Positions 37,177-46,825 of a DNA stretch of 46,895 nucleotides are shown one piece after another; the first letter of the stretch is position 1; the number at the start of each line of letters is the position of its first letter. The DNA comes from Haemophilus haemolyticus (GTDB taxonomy: Bacteria; Pseudomonadota; Gammaproteobacteria; Enterobacterales; Pasteurellaceae). The notes beneath the pieces are model-generated. The model worked only from the letters and a program-made list of their open reading frames with translations, ran no database searches and was not told where the DNA came from. The stretch is from contig NZ_QQKA01000012.1 of NCBI RefSeq assembly GCF_003493605.1, positions 1-46,895 of the forward strand, written 5' to 3'. The translations under genes were made by a program, and so were the position numbers.

Positions 37177-37758
37177 TTAAAGTTGACCGCACTTTTCTTT
37201 ATAGTGTAAACGGCAAACAGAAAGGTAAGAGTCATTGCCCCCAATTTGAATTTGCGCACCTTCTTTAATAACCTCACCTTGATCATTTAAACGCAAAACA
37301 AAGTTAGCCTTACGGCCACAATAACAAATTGTTTTTAATTCTTCGAGTTGATCCGCCCAAGCCAGTAAATATTTACTTCCTTCAAAAAGCTCCGCTTGGA
37401 AATCTGTACGCAAGCCATAACAAAGCACAGGGATTTTGAGTTTATCGACGACATCGCTCAACTGGTAAACTTGTTGCTTGCTAAGAAATTGAGCTTCATC
37501 CACCAACACGCAATGCACTTTTTCTTTTTTTAAGTGCTCATTGATTTCATCAAACAAATTGGTTTCCGAGCGAAATAAAAAGGCATCTTGCGAAATGCCA
37601 ATACGCGATGTGACTTTCCCAACACCAAAACGATCATCAATCGCAGCAGTATAAACTACTGTGTTCATATCGCGCTCACGATAGTTATAGGAAGATTGTA
37701 GCAACGTCGTTGATTTTCCAGCGTTCATTGTGGAGTAATAGAAGTAGAGTTTCGCCAT
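37177..37758 (-). CDS. tdk: Thymidine kinase
   Basis: 193-residue type II (TK1-like) thymidine kinase for the thymidine salvage pathway. P-loop [13 protein letters not shown] (residues ~8-20), Walker B-like [11 protein letters not shown], the lasso and zinc region with CYCGRKANF and CRLHYKEKC supplying four Cys/His ligands. I start at [16 protein letters not shown] (37758); the longer frame overlaps the tsaD stop and adds 13 atypical residues. The gap to tsaD is 8 bases. A USS (37186-37194) encodes KCG at the C-terminus, including one of the zinc cysteines. Confidence 0.95.
   Translation of the reverse strand: MAKLYFYYSTMNAGKSTTLLQSSYNYRERDMNTVVYTAAIDDRFGVGKVTSRIGISQDAFLFRSETNLFDEINEHLKKEKVHCVLVDEAQFLSKQQVYQLSDVVDKLKIPVLCYGLRTDFQAELFEGSKYLLAWADQLEELKTICYCGRKANFVLRLNDQGEVIKEGAQIQIGGNDSYLSVCRLHYKEKCGQL
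37186..37194 (-). repeat. USS at the 3' end of tdk
   Basis: Exact core encoding Lys-Cys-Gly, covering a zinc-ligand cysteine of thymidine kinase. Confidence 0.9.
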
Positions 37759-37766
37759 TTTTTCTC

Positions 37767-38795
37767 CTAAATCGCTGGTAATTCCGTCATTGCCCAACGA
37801 GGCTTAACATCAATAGCCAGATCGCTATGCTGACCTTGTTTTAAACGTAAAAAACCTGTGTAAGCAATCATTGCGCCATTATCTGTACAAAATTGAGGTT
37901 GAGGATAAAACACTTCACCACCTAAATTCTGCATTAAGTGCGCAAGCGTTTCTCGGAGTTTTTTATTTGCGCTCACTCCCCCCGCAATCACTAAACGTTT
38001 ATAGCCTGTTTCTTTTAATGCGCGCTTGCATTTAATGGCAAGTGTATCCACTACCGCATCTTGGAAAGCATAAGCAATATCCGATTTAGTTTGTTCTGTT
38101 AGTTCGCCCTCGTTTTTAATCGCTTGATTAATCGTATTCGCAGCGAACGTTTTTAAACCTGAAAAGCTAAAATCAAGGCCTGCACGATCTGTCATTGGAC
38201 GTGGAAATGTGAAACGATTTGGCGTGCCTTTTTCTGCTAAACGAGAAAGTGCCGCGCCACCTGGATAATCTAGTCCAAGTAATTTTGCTGTTTTATCGAA
38301 GGCTTCACCTGCGGCATCATCAATGGATTCACCAATCACTTCGTATTTTCCTACACCATCTACACGTACCAATTGAGTATGGCCACCCGATACCAACAAA
38401 GCAACAAAAGGAAAGTGCGGTGAATTTTCATCAAGCATTGGTGCAAGCAAATGCCCTTCCATATGATGAACACCAATCGCAGGCACATTCCAAGCATAAG
38501 CCAAAGAACGCGCAATCGTAGCCCCGACGAGCAATGCGCCAACAAGTCCAGGGCCACTCGTATAAGCAATACCATCAATATCGCTCGCCGTTAAGTTAGC
38601 TTCTTCTAGCGCAGCTTTAATGAGAGGAGCTGTTTTACGAATATGATCGCGTGATGCTAATTCAGGAACCACACCACCATAATCTGCATGTAGGGCAATT
38701 TGAGTATAAAGTTGATTAGCAATTAACCCTTTCTCTTCATCATAAATCGCCACGCCCGTTTCATCGCAGGAGGTTTCAATGCCTAAGATTTTCAT
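37767..38795 (-). CDS. tsaD: tRNA threonylcarbamoyladenosine transferase TsaD (Gcp)
   Basis: 342-residue essential enzyme that, with TsaB, TsaC and TsaE, builds t6A37 on tRNAs reading ANN codons. It is an ASKHA-fold protein beginning [17 protein letters not shown]. The metal-binding HHMEGH has His111 and His115; substrate motifs [25 protein letters not shown] and [14 protein letters not shown] are intact. It is divergent from rpsU, the same arrangement as in E. coli, and 8 bases before tdk. TrmO in this window further methylates the t6A it makes. Confidence 0.97.
   Translation of the reverse strand: MKILGIETSCDETGVAIYDEEKGLIANQLYTQIALHADYGGVVPELASRDHIRKTAPLIKAALEEANLTASDIDGIAYTSGPGLVGALLVGATIARSLAYAWNVPAIGVHHMEGHLLAPMLDENSPHFPFVALLVSGGHTQLVRVDGVGKYEVIGESIDDAAGEAFDKTAKLLGLDYPGGAALSRLAEKGTPNRFTFPRPMTDRAGLDFSFSGLKTFAANTINQAIKNEGELTEQTKSDIAYAFQDAVVDTLAIKCKRALKETGYKRLVIAGGVSANKKLRETLAHLMQNLGGEVFYPQPQFCTDNGAMIAYTGFLRLKQGQHSDLAIDVKPRWAMTELPAI
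38413..38421 (+). repeat. USS inside tsaD
   Basis: Exact core encoding Pro-His-Phe in ENSPHFPFV. Confidence 0.9.
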
Positions 38796-39026
38796 TGATT
38801 TTCTTAATTTATTACCTAAAATGTTGCGCGATTTTACCCTGTTTAAGCGGTTTTAACCAGTTGAAACCACAAATATTAAGGTGAATTGACATTCTATCCT
38901 TTACTTTTTCCCTAAAAATAGATTAGAATTGCGTCCTTTATTAAATTTGCCATTTGCACAGTAGTGCTTTGGTGAAAATAAAATTTTAAATTGCAATTAA
39001 ATTAAACTCATTGAGGTGATTGGCTT

Positions 39027-39242
39027 ATGCCTGTAATTAAAGTACGTGAAAACGAATCATTTGACGTAGCTTTACGTCGTTTCAAACGCTCTTGCGAAAA
39101 AGCGGGAATCTTAGCTGAAGTACGCGCTCGCGAATTTTACGAAAAACCAACTACAATTCGTAAACGTGAAAATGCAACACTTGCAAAACGTCACGCAAAA
39201 CGCAACGCTCGCGAAAACGCGCGCAATACCCGTTTATACTAA
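39027..39242 (+). CDS. rpsU: 30S ribosomal protein S21
   Basis: 71-residue basic protein of the 30S platform, near the anti-Shine-Dalgarno region. It begins [27 protein letters not shown] and has the Arg/Lys-rich tail typical of the family. It is the first gene of the macromolecular synthesis operon rpsU-dnaG-rpoD. GAGG precedes the start. A terminator-like hairpin immediately after it lets S21 be made in far greater amounts than primase. Confidence 0.97.
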   Translation: MPVIKVRENESFDVALRRFKRSCEKAGILAEVRAREFYEKPTTIRKRENATLAKRHAKRNARENARNTRLY

Positions 39243-39270
39243 TTTATAGTATTTTCTGACTCGAGTTAAG

Positions 39271-39304
39271 ACAAACCGTGAATCCTTTGGACTCACGGTT
39301 TTGT
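39271..39304 (+). terminator. Internal terminator between rpsU and dnaG
   Basis: AAACCGTGA (39273-39281) pairs with TCACGGTTT (39293-39301), followed by TTGTT. The same position holds the partial terminator T1 in the E. coli operon, which lowers dnaG transcription. Confidence 0.85.
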
Positions 39305-39339
39305 TACTTTAAGCAAAACAAAAATCTACGCCAAAAACG

Positions 39340-39348
39340 ACCGCACTT
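39340..39348 (-). repeat. USS upstream of dnaG
   Basis: Exact unpaired core about 28 bases before the dnaG start, after the rpsU hairpin. Confidence 0.9.
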
Positions 39349-39375
39349 TCACACCACGATCACGGAGGCTCGACA

Positions 39376-41157
39376 ATGAAAGGTTCTATTCCACGCCCCT
39401 TTATTGATGATTTGCTGACAAAATCCGATATTGTCGATGTGATTAACAGTCGCGTAAAACTAAAAAAAGCTGGTCGCGATTATCAAGCCTGCTGCCCTTT
39501 TCATCACGAAAAAACACCATCCTTCACAGTTAGCCAAAAGAAACAGTTTTATCATTGCTTTGGTTGTGGCGCACATGGTAATGCGATTTCCTTTTTAATG
39601 GATTATGACAAGCTTGAATTTGTAGAGGCTATTGAAGAACTTGCTGCTATGGCTGGGCTTGAAGTACCTTACGAAAAACGCGCCAATAACAGCGGGAAAC
39701 CTCAAGCTAATTACCAAACCAAACGAAATCTCTATGAATTAATGCAAGAAATTGCCACGTTTTATCAAAACCAATTACCATTAAATGCGCAGGCGCAAGG
39801 ATATTTACAACAACGCGGGCTTTCACCTGAAATTATTGAGCGTTTCCAAATTGGGTTTGTGCCGAATGCGATGGATACTGTATTGCGTAAATTTGGTGTT
39901 AATCGTGAAGAACAACAAAAACTCATTGAGTTAGGCATGCTTTCGCGCAATGATCGTGGCAATATTTACGATAAATTCCGCAATCGCATAATGTTCCCGA
40001 TTCGCGATAAACGTGGTCGCATAGTGGCTTTTGGAGGGCGGGTATTAACGGATGAAAAACCGAAATATCTGAATTCACCAGAAACCATTACTTATCATAA
40101 AGGTAACGAGCTTTATGGTTTGTACGAAGCCTTACAAGCCAACGATGAACCCAAACAATTACTGGTTGTTGAAGGTTATATGGATGTGGTCGCATTAGCA
40201 CAATTTGGCGTGGATTATGCGGTAGCTTCTTTAGGTACGTCCACGACATCAGAACAAATTCAACTTATTTTTCGTTCGACTGAACAAGTTGTTTGTTGTT
40301 ACGATGGTGACCGTGCAGGGCGTGATGCAGCGTGGCGAGCGTTAGAAAATGCGTTGCCTTATTTAGAAGATGGCAGACAACTCAAATTTATTTTCTTGCC
40401 AGAAGGAGAAGATCCTGATACTTACATTCGCCAATATGGCAAAGAAAAATTTGAAGAATATATCGAAAGTGCGCAATCTTTAAGCGAGTTTATGTTTGCT
40501 CACTTAAGCCCGCAAGTTGATTTTTCTAGCAAAGAAGGACGAGGAAAATTAGTTGCGCTGGCTGCGCCGTTAATTCGTCAAATTCCTGGAGAAATGCTTC
40601 GCTTATCGCTACGCAATATGCTTGCTCAAAAACTTGGGATTTTTGATCAAACTCAGCTGGAAAATCTTATTCCAAAACAATTAGAACAAGCCAATACACA
40701 ACAAAAAGTCGCTAATAATAAGATCAAAAAGACACCAATGCGAATGGTCATTTCATTACTTCTGCAAAATCCTGAATTAGTAAAACGTATGTCTGAAAGT
40801 GGCGTGCAAGCATTACGTGCGGAAGCTGGTTTTGAAATTCTGGAAAAATTGACCGCACTTTGTCGCCAACGAGAAGGTATTACGACAGGGCAGATTTTAG
40901 AGCACTTCCGTGATACGCCTTACAGCAATCCCCTTGAAATACTGGCAACTTGGGATCATTTATTAGACGAAGCAGAAATCATCAATGCATTTTCACAAAA
41001 CTATCGTCGCTTAAATATTCAAGCCATTGAGCGAGACATTGAAATGCTTATTGCTAAAGAACGAGCTGAAGGGCTTACTGATGAGGAAAAAACAGTGCTC
41101 GTTCACCTTTTAGCGGGGAAAGAACAGCAGAAAAAACAGTTAGTTAATCCTCAATAA
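39376..41157 (+). CDS. dnaG: DNA primase
   Basis: 593-residue primase that makes RNA primers at the replication fork. The N-terminal zinc site uses Cys40, His43, Cys61 and Cys64 (CCPFHHEKTPSF and HCFGCGAHG). The RNA polymerase domain and Toprim fold follow, with the catalytic Glu in VVEGYMDVVAL (about 265) and the DGDRAGRDAAWRA aspartates (about 310). The C-terminal 150 residues form the DnaB-binding domain. GGAGG lies just before the ATG. It is the middle gene of the rpsU-dnaG-rpoD operon. Confidence 0.97.
   Translation: MKGSIPRPFIDDLLTKSDIVDVINSRVKLKKAGRDYQACCPFHHEKTPSFTVSQKKQFYHCFGCGAHGNAISFLMDYDKLEFVEAIEELAAMAGLEVPYEKRANNSGKPQANYQTKRNLYELMQEIATFYQNQLPLNAQAQGYLQQRGLSPEIIERFQIGFVPNAMDTVLRKFGVNREEQQKLIELGMLSRNDRGNIYDKFRNRIMFPIRDKRGRIVAFGGRVLTDEKPKYLNSPETITYHKGNELYGLYEALQANDEPKQLLVVEGYMDVVALAQFGVDYAVASLGTSTTSEQIQLIFRSTEQVVCCYDGDRAGRDAAWRALENALPYLEDGRQLKFIFLPEGEDPDTYIRQYGKEKFEEYIESAQSLSEFMFAHLSPQVDFSSKEGRGKLVALAAPLIRQIPGEMLRLSLRNMLAQKLGIFDQTQLENLIPKQLEQANTQQKVANNKIKKTPMRMVISLLLQNPELVKRMSESGVQALRAEAGFEILEKLTALCRQREGITTGQILEHFRDTPYSNPLEILATWDHLLDEAEIINAFSQNYRRLNIQAIERDIEMLIAKERAEGLTDEEKTVLVHLLAGKEQQKKQLVNPQ
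40852..40860 (-). repeat. USS inside dnaG
   Basis: Exact core encoding Thr-Ala-Leu in EKLTALCRQ. Confidence 0.9.
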
Positions 41158-41228
41158 CAATGATAAAATTCTAAGTTCGTAACAAGAATTATATTGCTAC
41201 TATCACATCAAGCAAAACGGATATAAAA

Positions 41229-43112
41229 ATGGAAAAAAATCAACAATCTACGGCTGAACAATATTCAGAACAAATTGAACAACTGATGGAATTAGGTCGC
41301 ACTCAAGGTTATTTAACCTATGCAGAAATTAATGATTTATTACCAGAAGATGTCATCGACCCTGAATATTACGATAAGTTGCTACAAACGCTACAAAATG
41401 ATGCAGGGATCCCCGTCTTAGACGAAGCCCCAGAAAGCGATGAGATGATGTTGAATGACACAATTCCGGATGAAGATGCGGTGGAAGAGGCAACCCAAAT
41501 TCTTTCAAATGTAGAATCTGAAATAGGTCGAACAACCGATCCTGTCCGTATGTATATGCGTGAAATGGGAACGGTTGATCTTCTTACTCGTGAAGATGAA
41601 ATTAGCATTGCAAAACGTATTGAAGAAGGAATTGATGAGGTTCAAACATCCATTGCCGCATGTCCTGAAGCTTTAAATGGGTTGCTAAAAAATTATGATG
41701 ATGTGGAAAAAGGAAACTTCCGTTTAGCTGACTTAATTACAGGTTTTGTCGATCCAAATGCAGAAATAGAAGAACATAATGTCATTGATGAAAACTTTTC
41801 TGAAGACGGAGAAGAATCAGAAAGTGCAGATGTGGAAGACAATGAAGATGAAGACGAAAGCGAAGCAGAATCTACATCAGATTCAAGCGAGTCTGATAAT
41901 AGCATTGATCCAGAAGTCGCGAGAGAAAAATTCCAACAGTTAAAAGACCAGCACACTAAAACGCTTGCTGTTATTGAAAAACATGGTCGCTCAGGAAAAC
42001 GCGCCCAAGATCAAATTGCACTACTTGGTGAAATTTTTAAACAATTCCGCTTAGTACCAAAACAATTCGATTTACTCGTTTTGTCAATGAAAGAAATGAT
42101 GAAACGTGTACGCTACGAAGAACGTCAATTACAAAAAATATTGGTTGATATTGCAGGAATGCCAAAAGATGATTTTGAAAAATTCATCACAACCAATGGT
42201 AGCAATACTGAATGGGTACAAAAAGCCTTAAAATCTAGCAAACCATGGGCAAAACGCTTACCAAAATATGAAGAACGTATTCTTGAGGCATTAAACAACT
42301 TAGCTAACATTGAAGAAAACACGAAACTTACCGTTACCCAAATGCGTGATATTTGTGATGCAGTCGCTCGAGGTGAACAAAAAGCTCGTCGTGCTAAAAA
42401 AGAAATGGTAGAAGCTAACTTGCGTTTAGTAATTTCCATCGCGAAAAAATACACGAATCGTGGTTTACAATTCCTAGATTTAATTCAAGAAGGGAATATT
42501 GGTTTAATGAAAGCGGTAGATAAATTTGAGTATCGCCGTGGTTATAAATTCTCTACATATGCTACTTGGTGGATTCGCCAAGCCATTACACGCTCTATTG
42601 CGGATCAAGCTCGTACAATCCGTATTCCTGTGCATATGATTGAAACAATTAATAAACTTAACCGCATTTCTCGCCAGTTATTACAAGAAATGGGACGTGA
42701 AGCAACGCCAGAAGAATTAGCTGAGCGTATGGGAATGCCTGAAGATAAAATCCGTAAAGTATTGAAAATTGCAAAAGAGCCAATTTCTATGGAAACGCCT
42801 ATCGGTGATGACGATGACTCACATTTAGGTGATTTTATTGAAGATTCAACCTTAGAACTTCCTTTAGATTCTGCAACAGCACAAAGCTTAAGAGTTGCGA
42901 CTCACGAAGTTCTTGAAGGCCTAACACCACGAGAAGCAAAAGTATTACGCATGCGTTTTGGTATCGATATGAATACCGACCATACGCTTGAAGAAGTGGG
43001 TAAACAATTCGACGTTACACGCGAACGTATTCGTCAAATTGAAGCAAAAGCGTTACGTAAATTACGTCATCCTAGCCGATCAGAAACATTAAGAAGTTTC
43101 CTTGACGACTAA
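41229..43112 (+). CDS. rpoD: RNA polymerase sigma-70 (RpoD)
   Basis: 627-residue housekeeping sigma factor. Region 1.1 (residues ~15-80), region 1.2 with [21 protein letters not shown], and a long non-conserved insert with a very acidic Glu/Asp/Ser stretch (residues ~190-225). Region 2 carries the -10 recognition sequence [17 protein letters not shown], region 3, and region 4.2 the -35 helix-turn-helix [20 protein letters not shown]. It is somewhat longer than E. coli sigma-70 (613). Third gene of the operon; the 71-base gap after dnaG may hold extra promoters, but I cannot assign one. Confidence 0.97.
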   Translation: MEKNQQSTAEQYSEQIEQLMELGRTQGYLTYAEINDLLPEDVIDPEYYDKLLQTLQNDAGIPVLDEAPESDEMMLNDTIPDEDAVEEATQILSNVESEIGRTTDPVRMYMREMGTVDLLTREDEISIAKRIEEGIDEVQTSIAACPEALNGLLKNYDDVEKGNFRLADLITGFVDPNAEIEEHNVIDENFSEDGEESESADVEDNEDEDESEAESTSDSSESDNSIDPEVAREKFQQLKDQHTKTLAVIEKHGRSGKRAQDQIALLGEIFKQFRLVPKQFDLLVLSMKEMMKRVRYEERQLQKILVDIAGMPKDDFEKFITTNGSNTEWVQKALKSSKPWAKRLPKYEERILEALNNLANIEENTKLTVTQMRDICDAVARGEQKARRAKKEMVEANLRLVISIAKKYTNRGLQFLDLIQEGNIGLMKAVDKFEYRRGYKFSTYATWWIRQAITRSIADQARTIRIPVHMIETINKLNRISRQLLQEMGREATPEELAERMGMPEDKIRKVLKIAKEPISMETPIGDDDDSHLGDFIEDSTLELPLDSATAQSLRVATHEVLEGLTPREAKVLRMRFGIDMNTDHTLEEVGKQFDVTRERIRQIEAKALRKLRHPSRSETLRSFLDD

Positions 43113-43123
43113 ACGTTACAAAT

Positions 43124-43150
43124 AAAAAAGGAGCTATAGCTCCTTTTTTA
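43124..43150 (+). terminator. rpsU-dnaG-rpoD operon terminator
   Basis: AAAAAAGGAGC, TATA loop, GCTCCTTTTTT: a strong symmetrical intrinsic terminator 12 bases after the rpoD stop. Confidence 0.92.
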
Positions 43151-43170
43151 TTATTCTAAACTGATAATAA

Positions 43171-43200
43171 AAAACCCGATCTAAGACCGGGTTTTATTTT
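43171..43200 (-). terminator. rpsF-priB-rpsR-rplI operon terminator
   Basis: AAAACCCG (43171-43178) pairs with CGGGTTTT (43188-43195), placed 20 bases after the rplI stop on the minus strand and back to back with the rpoD terminator. Confidence 0.88.
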
Positions 43201-43214
43201 GCCTATCTGACAAA

Positions 43215-43664
43215 TTATTCTGCAACAACGATTACATCTAATGTTGCAAATACTTCACCGTGAAGTTGGAAACGAACGTCGTGGTCACCAAGACTACGGA
43301 TTGGACCGTTTGGTAAACGAACTTCACTTTTCGCAATTTTAACGCCTGCTGCAGTTACTGCTTCTGCCACATCACGAGTAGTGATTGCGCCGAATAAACG
43401 ACCTTCATCACCTGCTTTAGATGCGATAGTCACAGAACCTAATGCAGTAACTTCTGCTGCACGAGCTTGAGCTGCTGCAAGATTTGCTGCTGCTGCCGCT
43501 TCTAATTCTGCACGACGTGCTTCAAAGTGTTCAATGTTAGCTTTAGTTGCCATAACTGCTTTACCTTGTGGGATTAAAAAGTTACGTGCAAAACCTGATT
43601 TAACATTTACTTGATCGCCCACTTGACCTAAGTGAACAATTTTATCTAAAAGAATTACTTGCAT
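43215..43664 (-). CDS. rplI: 50S ribosomal protein L9
   Basis: 149 residues, as in E. coli. The N-terminal domain [36 protein letters not shown] contains the family signature, and an alanine/glutamate-rich connecting helix (residues ~42-75) joins it to the C-terminal rRNA-binding domain. Last gene of the rpsF operon; GGAG precedes the ATG, 16 bases after rpsR. Confidence 0.97.
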   Translation of the reverse strand: MQVILLDKIVHLGQVGDQVNVKSGFARNFLIPQGKAVMATKANIEHFEARRAELEAAAAANLAAAQARAAEVTALGSVTIASKAGDEGRLFGAITTRDVAEAVTAAGVKIAKSEVRLPNGPIRSLGDHDVRFQLHGEVFATLDVIVVAE

Positions 43665-43680
43665 TACCGTATCTCCTTAA

Positions 43681-43920
<240 letters not shown>

Positions 43921-44247
43921 CTAATCTATAAATTCGATTTGCTCGGCATGTAAAACTAATTGGCATAACCCACTTGGGGTTTTATGTGATGTAATAAATC
44001 CCACCACCAAAATTTTACTACCGACCGTAATGCTTTGAGTTTTTTCTATCAATTGATTACCACTAATTTGAACTGGCATTTTTAACCAAGCTTGACGTGA
44101 GAAACCACTTTCAATCTGATCAGAACGATGTTCTAACAAAAACTTACAATGCTCAATTCCACTAGGGCTCTTTAATCGCTTTGGTAACTGAGAAACGACT
44201 CCCATAACCGAAAAACGATTATCAATTTTCAAATTACTCTTCAGCAT
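43921..44247 (-). CDS. priB: Primosomal replication protein N (PriB)
   Basis: 108-residue single-stranded-DNA-binding protein with an OB fold that stabilises PriA at stalled forks and helps load DnaT/DnaB. Visible family residues: [30 protein letters not shown] and [28 protein letters not shown] choose the ATG at 44247 ([12 protein letters not shown]). It overlaps the last 14 bases of rpsF, with GAGG abutting it, so it probably depends on rpsF translation. An upstream TTG in the same frame would add seven residues. Confidence 0.92.
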   Translation of the reverse strand: MLKSNLKIDNRFSVMGVVSQLPKRLKSPSGIEHCKFLLEHRSDQIESGFSRQAWLKMPVQISGNQLIEKTQSITVGSKILVVGFITSHKTPSGLCQLVLHAEQIEFID

Positions 44248-44611
44248 CCTCAAAATCGTTGTTTTCAACTTCAGCTAAAGGTTTACGTTCTTCTTTAGCC
44301 GCTTTCATTGGGGACGCTTCTGTTACGGCGTGCTTAGTATGGATAACAAGACTGCGTAATACAGCATCGTTATAACGGAAAGTCGTTTCTAGCTCGTCGA
44401 TGACTTGTTGAGGCGCTTCTACATTCATAAGCACATAGTGTGCTTTGTGTAATTTATTAATTGGGTACGCTAATTGGCGACGACCCCAATCTTCTAGGCG
44501 ATGAACTTGACCACCAGCTTCTTTTACAGAACCGGTGTAACGTTCGATCATACCTGGTACTTGCTCGCTTTGGTCCGGATGAACCATAAACACGATTTCG
44601 TAGTGACGCAT
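44234..44611 (-). CDS. rpsF: 30S ribosomal protein S6
   Basis: 125-residue S6, partner of S18 on the platform. Starts [21 protein letters not shown], contains [23 protein letters not shown], and ends in an acidic tail ([10 protein letters not shown]), the region that RimK extends with glutamates in E. coli. First gene of the rpsF-priB-rpsR-rplI operon; AAGGAG precedes the ATG. In many bacteria free S6-S18 represses its own mRNA; a promoter-spanning inverted repeat lies upstream. Confidence 0.96.
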   Translation of the reverse strand: MRHYEIVFMVHPDQSEQVPGMIERYTGSVKEAGGQVHRLEDWGRRQLAYPINKLHKAHYVLMNVEAPQQVIDELETTFRYNDAVLRSLVIHTKHAVTEASPMKAAKEERKPLAEVENNDFEDAEE

Positions 44612-44698
44612 TACTGCTCCTTACGGGTTAATCAGCCTTTGACGTAGATCAGCCACCAATCTGCAAAGGCAAGGAACGAAAAATTCAATGTGGCTAAG

Positions 44699-44736
44699 GG
44701 TTGCGGATTATACCGATTTTTTTACGTTCCGCAACC
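44699..44736 (-). promoter_or_regulatory. rpsF operon promoter within an inverted repeat
   Basis: On the minus strand TTGCGG (44729-44734), 16 bases, TATAAT (44707-44712). A perfect 9-bp inverted repeat, GGTTGCGGA (44699-44707) with TCCGCAACC (44728-44736), brackets it, overlapping the -35 and the region just after the -10. Confidence 0.75.
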
Positions 44737-44751
44737 AGTTTGAGTTCTTTT

Positions 44752-44784
44752 TGAGCAAAAAAGAAGACCGATATATATCGGTCT
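44752..44784 (-). terminator. infA terminator
   Basis: AGACCGATAT with ATATCGGTCT (44765-44784), a perfect self-complementary arm pair, followed on the minus strand by TCTTTTTTGC, 19 bases after the infA stop. Confidence 0.88.
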
Positions 44785-44802
44785 ATCTCACATATTCTGC
44801 AA

Positions 44803-45144
<342 letters not shown>

Positions 45145-45169
45145 TCAATTTAGCATAAGTTAACAATGA

Positions 45170-45197
45170 TTTACAAAGCCAAAACAAGCCCTATAAT
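45170..45197 (+). promoter_or_regulatory. ksgA promoter
   Basis: TTTACA (45170-45175), 16 bases, TATAAT (45192-45197), 29 bases before the ksgA start. Confidence 0.75.
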
Positions 45198-45226
45198 AAG
45201 CGCACTCTTATAAAAGAAGATAATAT

Positions 45227-46090
45227 ATGAATTCAAAAAAACACTTAGGTCATACCGCGCGTAAACGCTTTGGTCAAAACTTTTTACATGATACTTCTGT
45301 AATTCAAGGTATCGTGGCAGCGATTTACCCACAACCCAATCAATTCCTAGTGGAAATTGGTCCGGGGCTTGGCGCCTTAACAGAGCCTGTTGGTGAACTT
45401 GTCGATCATCTGACTGTGGTAGAACTTGACCGAGACCTCGCAGAACGTTTACGTCATCATCCATTTTTACATCAAAAGCTCACTGTTATTGAAACGGATG
45501 CAATGCAATTTGATTTTGGTGAGCTTTATACAAAAGAGAATTTAGCAGAAAAAGGTCAGAAATTACGTGTGTTTGGTAACTTACCTTATAACATTTCTAC
45601 CCCATTAATGTTCCACTTATTTAAGTATCATGATGTGATTCAAGATATGCACTTCATGCTGCAAAAAGAAGTAGTCAAACGCTTATGCGCAGGACCAAAT
45701 AGCAAAGCTTACGGTCGTTTAACCATTATGGCGCAATATTTCTGCCAAGTGATGCCTGTACTTGAAGTGCCTCCTTCTGCATTTAAACCTGCACCGAAAG
45801 TGGATTCAGCGGTTGTGCGTTTAATTCCGCATAAAGAATTGCCACACCCTGTAAAAGATTTATATTGGTTGAACCGTGTTTGCTCCCAAGCGTTCAATCA
45901 ACGCCGCAAAACATTGCGTAATGCACTCTCAACATTATTTTCACCTGAAAATCTGACCGCACTTGGTATTGATTTAAATGCACGCGCAGAAAATTTAACC
46001 ATTGCTGATTATGCTCGCTTAGCGAACTGGCTGGCAGATAATCTACCAGCAGATGTTAATAACGATGAAATATTAGATTCAGAAGAGTAA
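45227..46090 (+). CDS. ksgA: 16S rRNA dimethyladenosine transferase KsgA (RsmA)
   Basis: 287-residue SAM-dependent enzyme that dimethylates two adjacent adenines in the 3' terminal hairpin of 16S rRNA (A1518, A1519) late in 30S assembly. It has [17 protein letters not shown] motif [14 protein letters not shown], the catalytic motif [14 protein letters not shown] and the C-terminal [11 protein letters not shown]. In E. coli the gene is in a surA-pdxA-ksgA-apaG operon; here it stands alone. A USS (45956-45964) encodes TAL. Confidence 0.97.
   Translation: MNSKKHLGHTARKRFGQNFLHDTSVIQGIVAAIYPQPNQFLVEIGPGLGALTEPVGELVDHLTVVELDRDLAERLRHHPFLHQKLTVIETDAMQFDFGELYTKENLAEKGQKLRVFGNLPYNISTPLMFHLFKYHDVIQDMHFMLQKEVVKRLCAGPNSKAYGRLTIMAQYFCQVMPVLEVPPSAFKPAPKVDSAVVRLIPHKELPHPVKDLYWLNRVCSQAFNQRRKTLRNALSTLFSPENLTALGIDLNARAENLTIADYARLANWLADNLPADVNNDEILDSEE
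45956..45964 (-). repeat. USS inside ksgA
   Basis: Exact core encoding Thr-Ala-Leu in ENLTALGID. Confidence 0.9.
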
Positions 46091-46097
46091 AAATAAT

Positions 46098-46126
46098 AAA
46101 AGGTGTAATCCTTGTTACACCTTGGC
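46098..46126. terminator. Terminator between ksgA and the lic2A remnant
   Basis: AAGGTGTAA (46100-46108) pairs with TTACACCTT (46115-46123) around a 6-base loop. On the minus strand it is followed by TTTATTATTTTT, so it mainly serves lic2A; it can also stop ksgA transcripts. Confidence 0.8.
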
Positions 46127-46129
46127 TTT

Positions 46130-46768
46130 CTACGTAAAACGGACAATTTCTTTACCTTGCATTTCTTTAATACGTTGTTGTTCTTTCCATTTTTTTCTAT
46201 TTAAAGCTCGTATAATATTTTCTTTTATCCGAGTTAAACGCTGTTTCAATGTCTTTTTCTTACGGATTTTTGGACGTTTTTCTCGTTCTTTTTCCAATCC
46301 ACTTGTTAATACACTTTTACTTTGATTCGCTTGGAGTTCTTGAATACAAATTGCTGGATTAAGTTGATAGACAATATAATTATCAACATCAACTAATTTA
46401 TTAAAAATAAGTTCATCAACTGCAACAATTTCATCAGAAGGAATATTCTTTAAATATTCAATTACATATTTAGCCGCACCTTGAGAAATAATATAACCAG
46501 CAGTCCCCCAATGAGTTGATTTTAAAATATCAAAATTCCTAGAATAAAAAGGTGAAATTTTAGTTTGTTTCTCAAGTTTAACTGGCTGTAAAAAAGTTTC
46601 TAAACGAATAATAAAAATATCATTAAAATCAAAACGTGTTTTTAACCATTCATCTTGTGCCAAAAACACTTCCGCATTCTCGCCAAGAATTACATCATCT
46701 TCAAAAATTGTGAGATATTCCAAATTTTCATTCACACACTTATTCCATAATAAGAAATGGCTAATTAA
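46130..46768 (-). pseudogene. lic2A: lic2A 3' remnant, LPS galactosyltransferase cut by an IS
   Basis: 212 codons plus stop of a glycosyltransferase family 25 protein, matching the C-terminal two thirds of H. influenzae Lic2A (HI0550), which adds galactose to LPS. Remaining motifs: LISHFLLWNKC, IFEDDVILGENAEVFL, HWGTAGYIISQGAAKYV, the VDELIFNKLVDVD acidic site, and a basic C-terminal tail rich in Lys/Arg. The N-terminal part, including the CAAT-repeat phase-variable region expected in an intact lic2A, is absent from the window because an IS begins at 46769. The frame appears to start at a TTG (46783) only because the IS end supplies it. It has no intact frameshift-free start, so I treat it as broken. 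Confidence 0.85.
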
Positions 46769-46770
46769 TG

Positions 46771-46825
46771 ATCTGCACCCCAAAAGTTGGACTAAATAAC
46801 CAACTCACTAAGGTGCAGATTTTTT
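46771..46825 (+). terminator. Terminator-like hairpin at the IS end
   Basis: ATCTGCACC (46771-46779) pairs with GGTGCAGAT (46812-46820), followed by TTTTT (46821-46825) right before the transposase ATG. AGTTGG/CCAACT (46785-46790, 46799-46804) can form an inner stem. Confidence 0.75.

Noticed and set aside
38886-38929. TTGACA (38886) and TAGAAT (38924) as an rpsU promoter
   Set aside because: The spacing is 32 bases, so they cannot be one sigma-70 promoter; I could not choose between partners for either.
41790-41910. Acidic low-complexity stretch in RpoD as an unusual insertion
   Set aside because: E. coli sigma-70 has a similar acidic segment in the same non-conserved region.
45171-45464. 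Minus-strand frame overlapping the ksgA 5' end
   Set aside because: It overlaps the ksgA promoter and its conserved N-terminus; composition is that of an antisense shadow.
46769-46783. TTG start of the lic2A frame
   Set aside because: It is supplied by the IS terminal sequence and gives a protein lacking the Lic2A N-terminal domain.
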